From Aequorivita sp. HC6-5 (GTDB lineage: Bacteria; Bacteroidota; Bacteroidia; Flavobacteriales; Flavobacteriaceae), in assembly GCA_905182755.1 (NCBI GenBank), contig CAJJCS010000001.1, positions 138,945 through 202,944 of the forward strand: 64,000 nt of DNA, written 5' to 3'. The position numbers were made by a program, and so were the translations under genes. This document shows positions 61,769 to 64,000 of this stretch, piece by piece (within the stretch, counting starts at the first letter, position 1; every line of letters begins with the position of its first letter). Below the pieces are notes generated by a model. That model saw nothing but the letters and a program-made list of their open reading frames with translations. It was not told the DNA's origin and made no database searches.

Positions 61769-62488
61769 TTAAATCATTGGCACCTCTACAATGAGGACCT
61801 TGCTATTTTTTGTAATACTTATGTCAACACTTTGCGTATTCCAGAGCCCTATTGCATCTCTATGTTGTAATGTTTGATCTGCAACCACTATAGACCCTTC
61901 TATAACCATGATATAAACGCCGTTTTGGCTTTGCTGCATGCTGTAGTTTGTCTGGGTTTCATTACTAAAATTTCCTATACTAATGTATGCTTGTTGGTGT
62001 ATCCAAATATCACCCTTTAAGGCCTCTTGTTTTGGCTTTACGATGGTTGCAAAAGCGTTGTCTGTAAGTAAAGGTGCAATTTTATTTTGCTCATACCTAG
62101 GTGTTACATCTTGCGTTTGAGAATGAATCCAAAGTTGAAACAATGTTAGGCTATTTTGAGAGCTTGCATTTACCTCACTGTGCTCTATGCCACTCCCTGC
62201 GCTCATTACCTGTATGTCTCCAGCCTCAATAATGCCTTTGTTACCCATTGAATCCTCATGTTTTAAAGCCCCAGACTGAACAATAGTGATGATCTCCATG
62301 TTTTTGTGCGGGTGTTTTCCAAAACCCATTGCTGGTGCTATGGTGTCGTCATTGAGTACCCTTAGGGCTCCAAAATTCATTTTGTCGGGATTATAATAAT
62401 TCCCGAAACTAAATGAGTATTTAGCATCTAACCAGCCAAAACTTACAAGGCCTCTTTCCTGGGCAATGTGAAGAACTTTGTTCATCAT
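61769..62488 (-). CDS. Pirin family protein
   Basis: DKMNFGALRVLNDDTIAPAMGFGKHPHKNMEIITIVQSGALKHEDSMGNKGIIEAGDIQVMSAGSGIEHSEVN. Confidence 0.92.
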   Translation of the reverse strand: MMNKVLHIAQERGLVSFGWLDAKYSFSFGNYYNPDKMNFGALRVLNDDTIAPAMGFGKHPHKNMEIITIVQSGALKHEDSMGNKGIIEAGDIQVMSAGSGIEHSEVNASSQNSLTLFQLWIHSQTQDVTPRYEQNKIAPLLTDNAFATIVKPKQEALKGDIWIHQQAYISIGNFSNETQTNYSMQQSQNGVYIMVIEGSIVVADQTLQHRDAIGLWNTQSVDISITKNSKVLIVEVPMI

Positions 62489-62626
62489 TTATATTTTAAA
62501 TGTACAATATGTGTACACGTTTTAATTTTAATAAACGCTATTTTTATATCGATTATATAAACTGGTTATTTGTTTTGTAAATTTACGAATAATCTATGTG
62601 TTTAGCTTACTTTGTGTCGTAAAGCA

Positions 62627-63291
62627 ATGAATAACAAAAAAACCCATATTTATTTTGTGCCCGGATTGGCTGCTGATAAAGAGATATTTGAAAATATAAG
62701 CTTGCCAGAGAACACCTACTCCCTTCATGTAATCTCCTGGCTTATACCAATCAAGAAAGAAACTATAGCTCAGTACGCTAAGCGTATGGCCGGCTTTGTG
62801 ACAGAGAAAAATGCTGTATTATTGGTGTTTCTTTTGGCGGTGTGGTTGCGCAAGAGATGAGTTCTTTTTTAAAATTAAAAAAACTCATTATTATTTCAAG
62901 TATTAAAACCAAGTTTGAATTGCCAATAAAATTCAAAATTGCAAAAAAATTAAAATTTTATAAACTAATACCGACACGATTATTTCTTACTTCCGAAAAT
63001 TTAGCCAAATTCGCTTTTGGACCAACCTCTAGAAAAAGATTAAATCTATATCAAAATTATTTGCACATTCGTGACAAGCGTTATTTGGACTGGGCAATAA
63101 AAAATATGATTACTTGGAACCAAATTAAACCTTTGCCTAACGTTTATCATGTTCATGGAGACGATGATTTAGTGTTTCCAATAAAACACATTAAAAACGC
63201 AATTACTATTCAGGGTGGCTCCCACATCATGTTGCTGACTAAAGGCCCACTTATAAGCCGTAAAATTGTTGATATCCTCTCCTATAAGTAG
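62627..63291 (+). CDS. Alpha/beta hydrolase, frameshift near 62830
   Basis: MNNKKTHIYFVPGLAADKEIFENISL; the alternative frame supplies IGVSFGGVVAQEM (GxSxG nucleophile elbow); C-term YHVHGDDDLVFPIKHIKNAITIQGGSHIMLL. Confidence 0.8.
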
Positions 63292-63350
63292 TTTGGTTTG
63301 TTTGTATTCTAGAGGCTATATTGAGTATTTTTATAAAAAATAGTTACAAC

Positions 63351-64000
63351 ATGCATTTACTTTCAAAAATTGGTTTAGCCGCTGTCGCGGTAGTTATTTG
63401 TGGGCTTTTTATTCAGGCTATTCAATCTCCTGAAGTTGCTAGCCAACCTACAGAAACCGCTACTTCAGCTGAGCAGCAAAGATCACAAACCTTGCGTGTA
63501 GAGGCTCTTGATATCCCAAATGTTATGACCTTTGCGGGAGAGCGTGTCCCTCTGCAAGATACCGATGTGAGAGAGCGTCTAGATAGAGAGATTCATGTAA
63601 ATACCTATTGGCATTCTAACATGCTGCTTATGATAAAAAAGGCCAATCGGTTTTTCTCAGAGATAGAGCCTCTTTTAAAGAAATACAATCTTCCTGATGA
63701 TTTTAAATATTTGGCAGTAGCAGAGAGTGGTCTAGATAATGTTACCTCGCATGCAGGAGCCTCTGGCTTTTGGCAATTCATGAAAGCAACTGGAAAAGAG
63801 TACGGCTTAGAGATTAACAATTACGTAGATGAACGTTATAATCTAGAATTAGCTACTAAAGTTGCAGCACAGTATCTAATTAACTCAAAAGAGTTGTTTG
63901 GAAGCTGGACAAACGCTGCTGCAGCATACAATGCTGGTAATGCCGGGATCACCAAGCAAATGAAGCGTCAAGATGCTACTGATTATTATAGTTTGTTGTT
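63351..64000 (+). CDS. Lytic transglycosylase domain-containing protein, 3'-truncated by window end (absent from ORF track)
   Basis: MHLLSKIGLAAVAVVICGLFIQAI...LLKKYNLPDDFKYLAVAESGLDNVTSHAGASGFWQFMKATGKEYGLEINNYVDERYNLELATKVAAQYL...SWTNAAAAYNAG. Confidence 0.9.
   Translation, partial: MHLLSKIGLAAVAVVICGLFIQAIQSPEVASQPTETATSAEQQRSQTLRVEALDIPNVMTFAGERVPLQDTDVRERLDREIHVNTYWHSNMLLMIKKANRFFSEIEPLLKKYNLPDDFKYLAVAESGLDNVTSHAGASGFWQFMKATGKEYGLEINNYVDERYNLELATKVAAQYLINSKELFGSWTNAAAAYNAGNAGITKQMKRQDATDYYSLL

Noticed and set aside
1-64000. CRISPR arrays, prophage, rRNA or tRNA genes, secretion islands, biosynthetic clusters
   Set aside because: None seen by eye on either strand; a CRISPRCasFinder, tRNAscan-SE and antiSMASH run would be needed to exclude small or degenerate cases.

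Overview
This is a roughly 64 kb stretch of chromosome from a member of the Bacteroidota, most likely Flavobacteriaceae. The call rests on gene content: DUF3822, DUF4290, DUF2911, a T9SS C-terminal tail, TAnnTTTG-type -7 boxes, and a type B L31. Almost everything is core housekeeping: dnaX, rnpB, rsmD, kdsB, yebC, xerD, aroQ, recQ, murA, pheT, recG, a pcrA/uvrD-like helicase, a Sua5/YrdC protein, a fad beta-oxidation operon with a MarR regulator, rpmE2, and mtaB. I see no CRISPR array, prophage, IS element, rRNA or tRNA, and no convincing new multi-gene system. The most unusual structure is a perfect 227-bp direct repeat (39536-39762 and 40480-40706). It flanks a 717-bp insert that carries a DUF805 gene and splits the recG upstream region. 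Other points of interest are a 32-bp palindrome on the marR/fad promoter, a promoter plus 5' hairpin upstream of rpmE2, a 41-aa single-TM ORF abutting a sodium:solute symporter, and several genes the ORF track missed (rnpB, 24669-25248, the 3'-terminal lytic transglycosylase). About a dozen conserved genes are broken by 1-nt frame changes, which most likely reflects indel-type sequence error. The frameshift positions come from reading translations by eye and are approximate.
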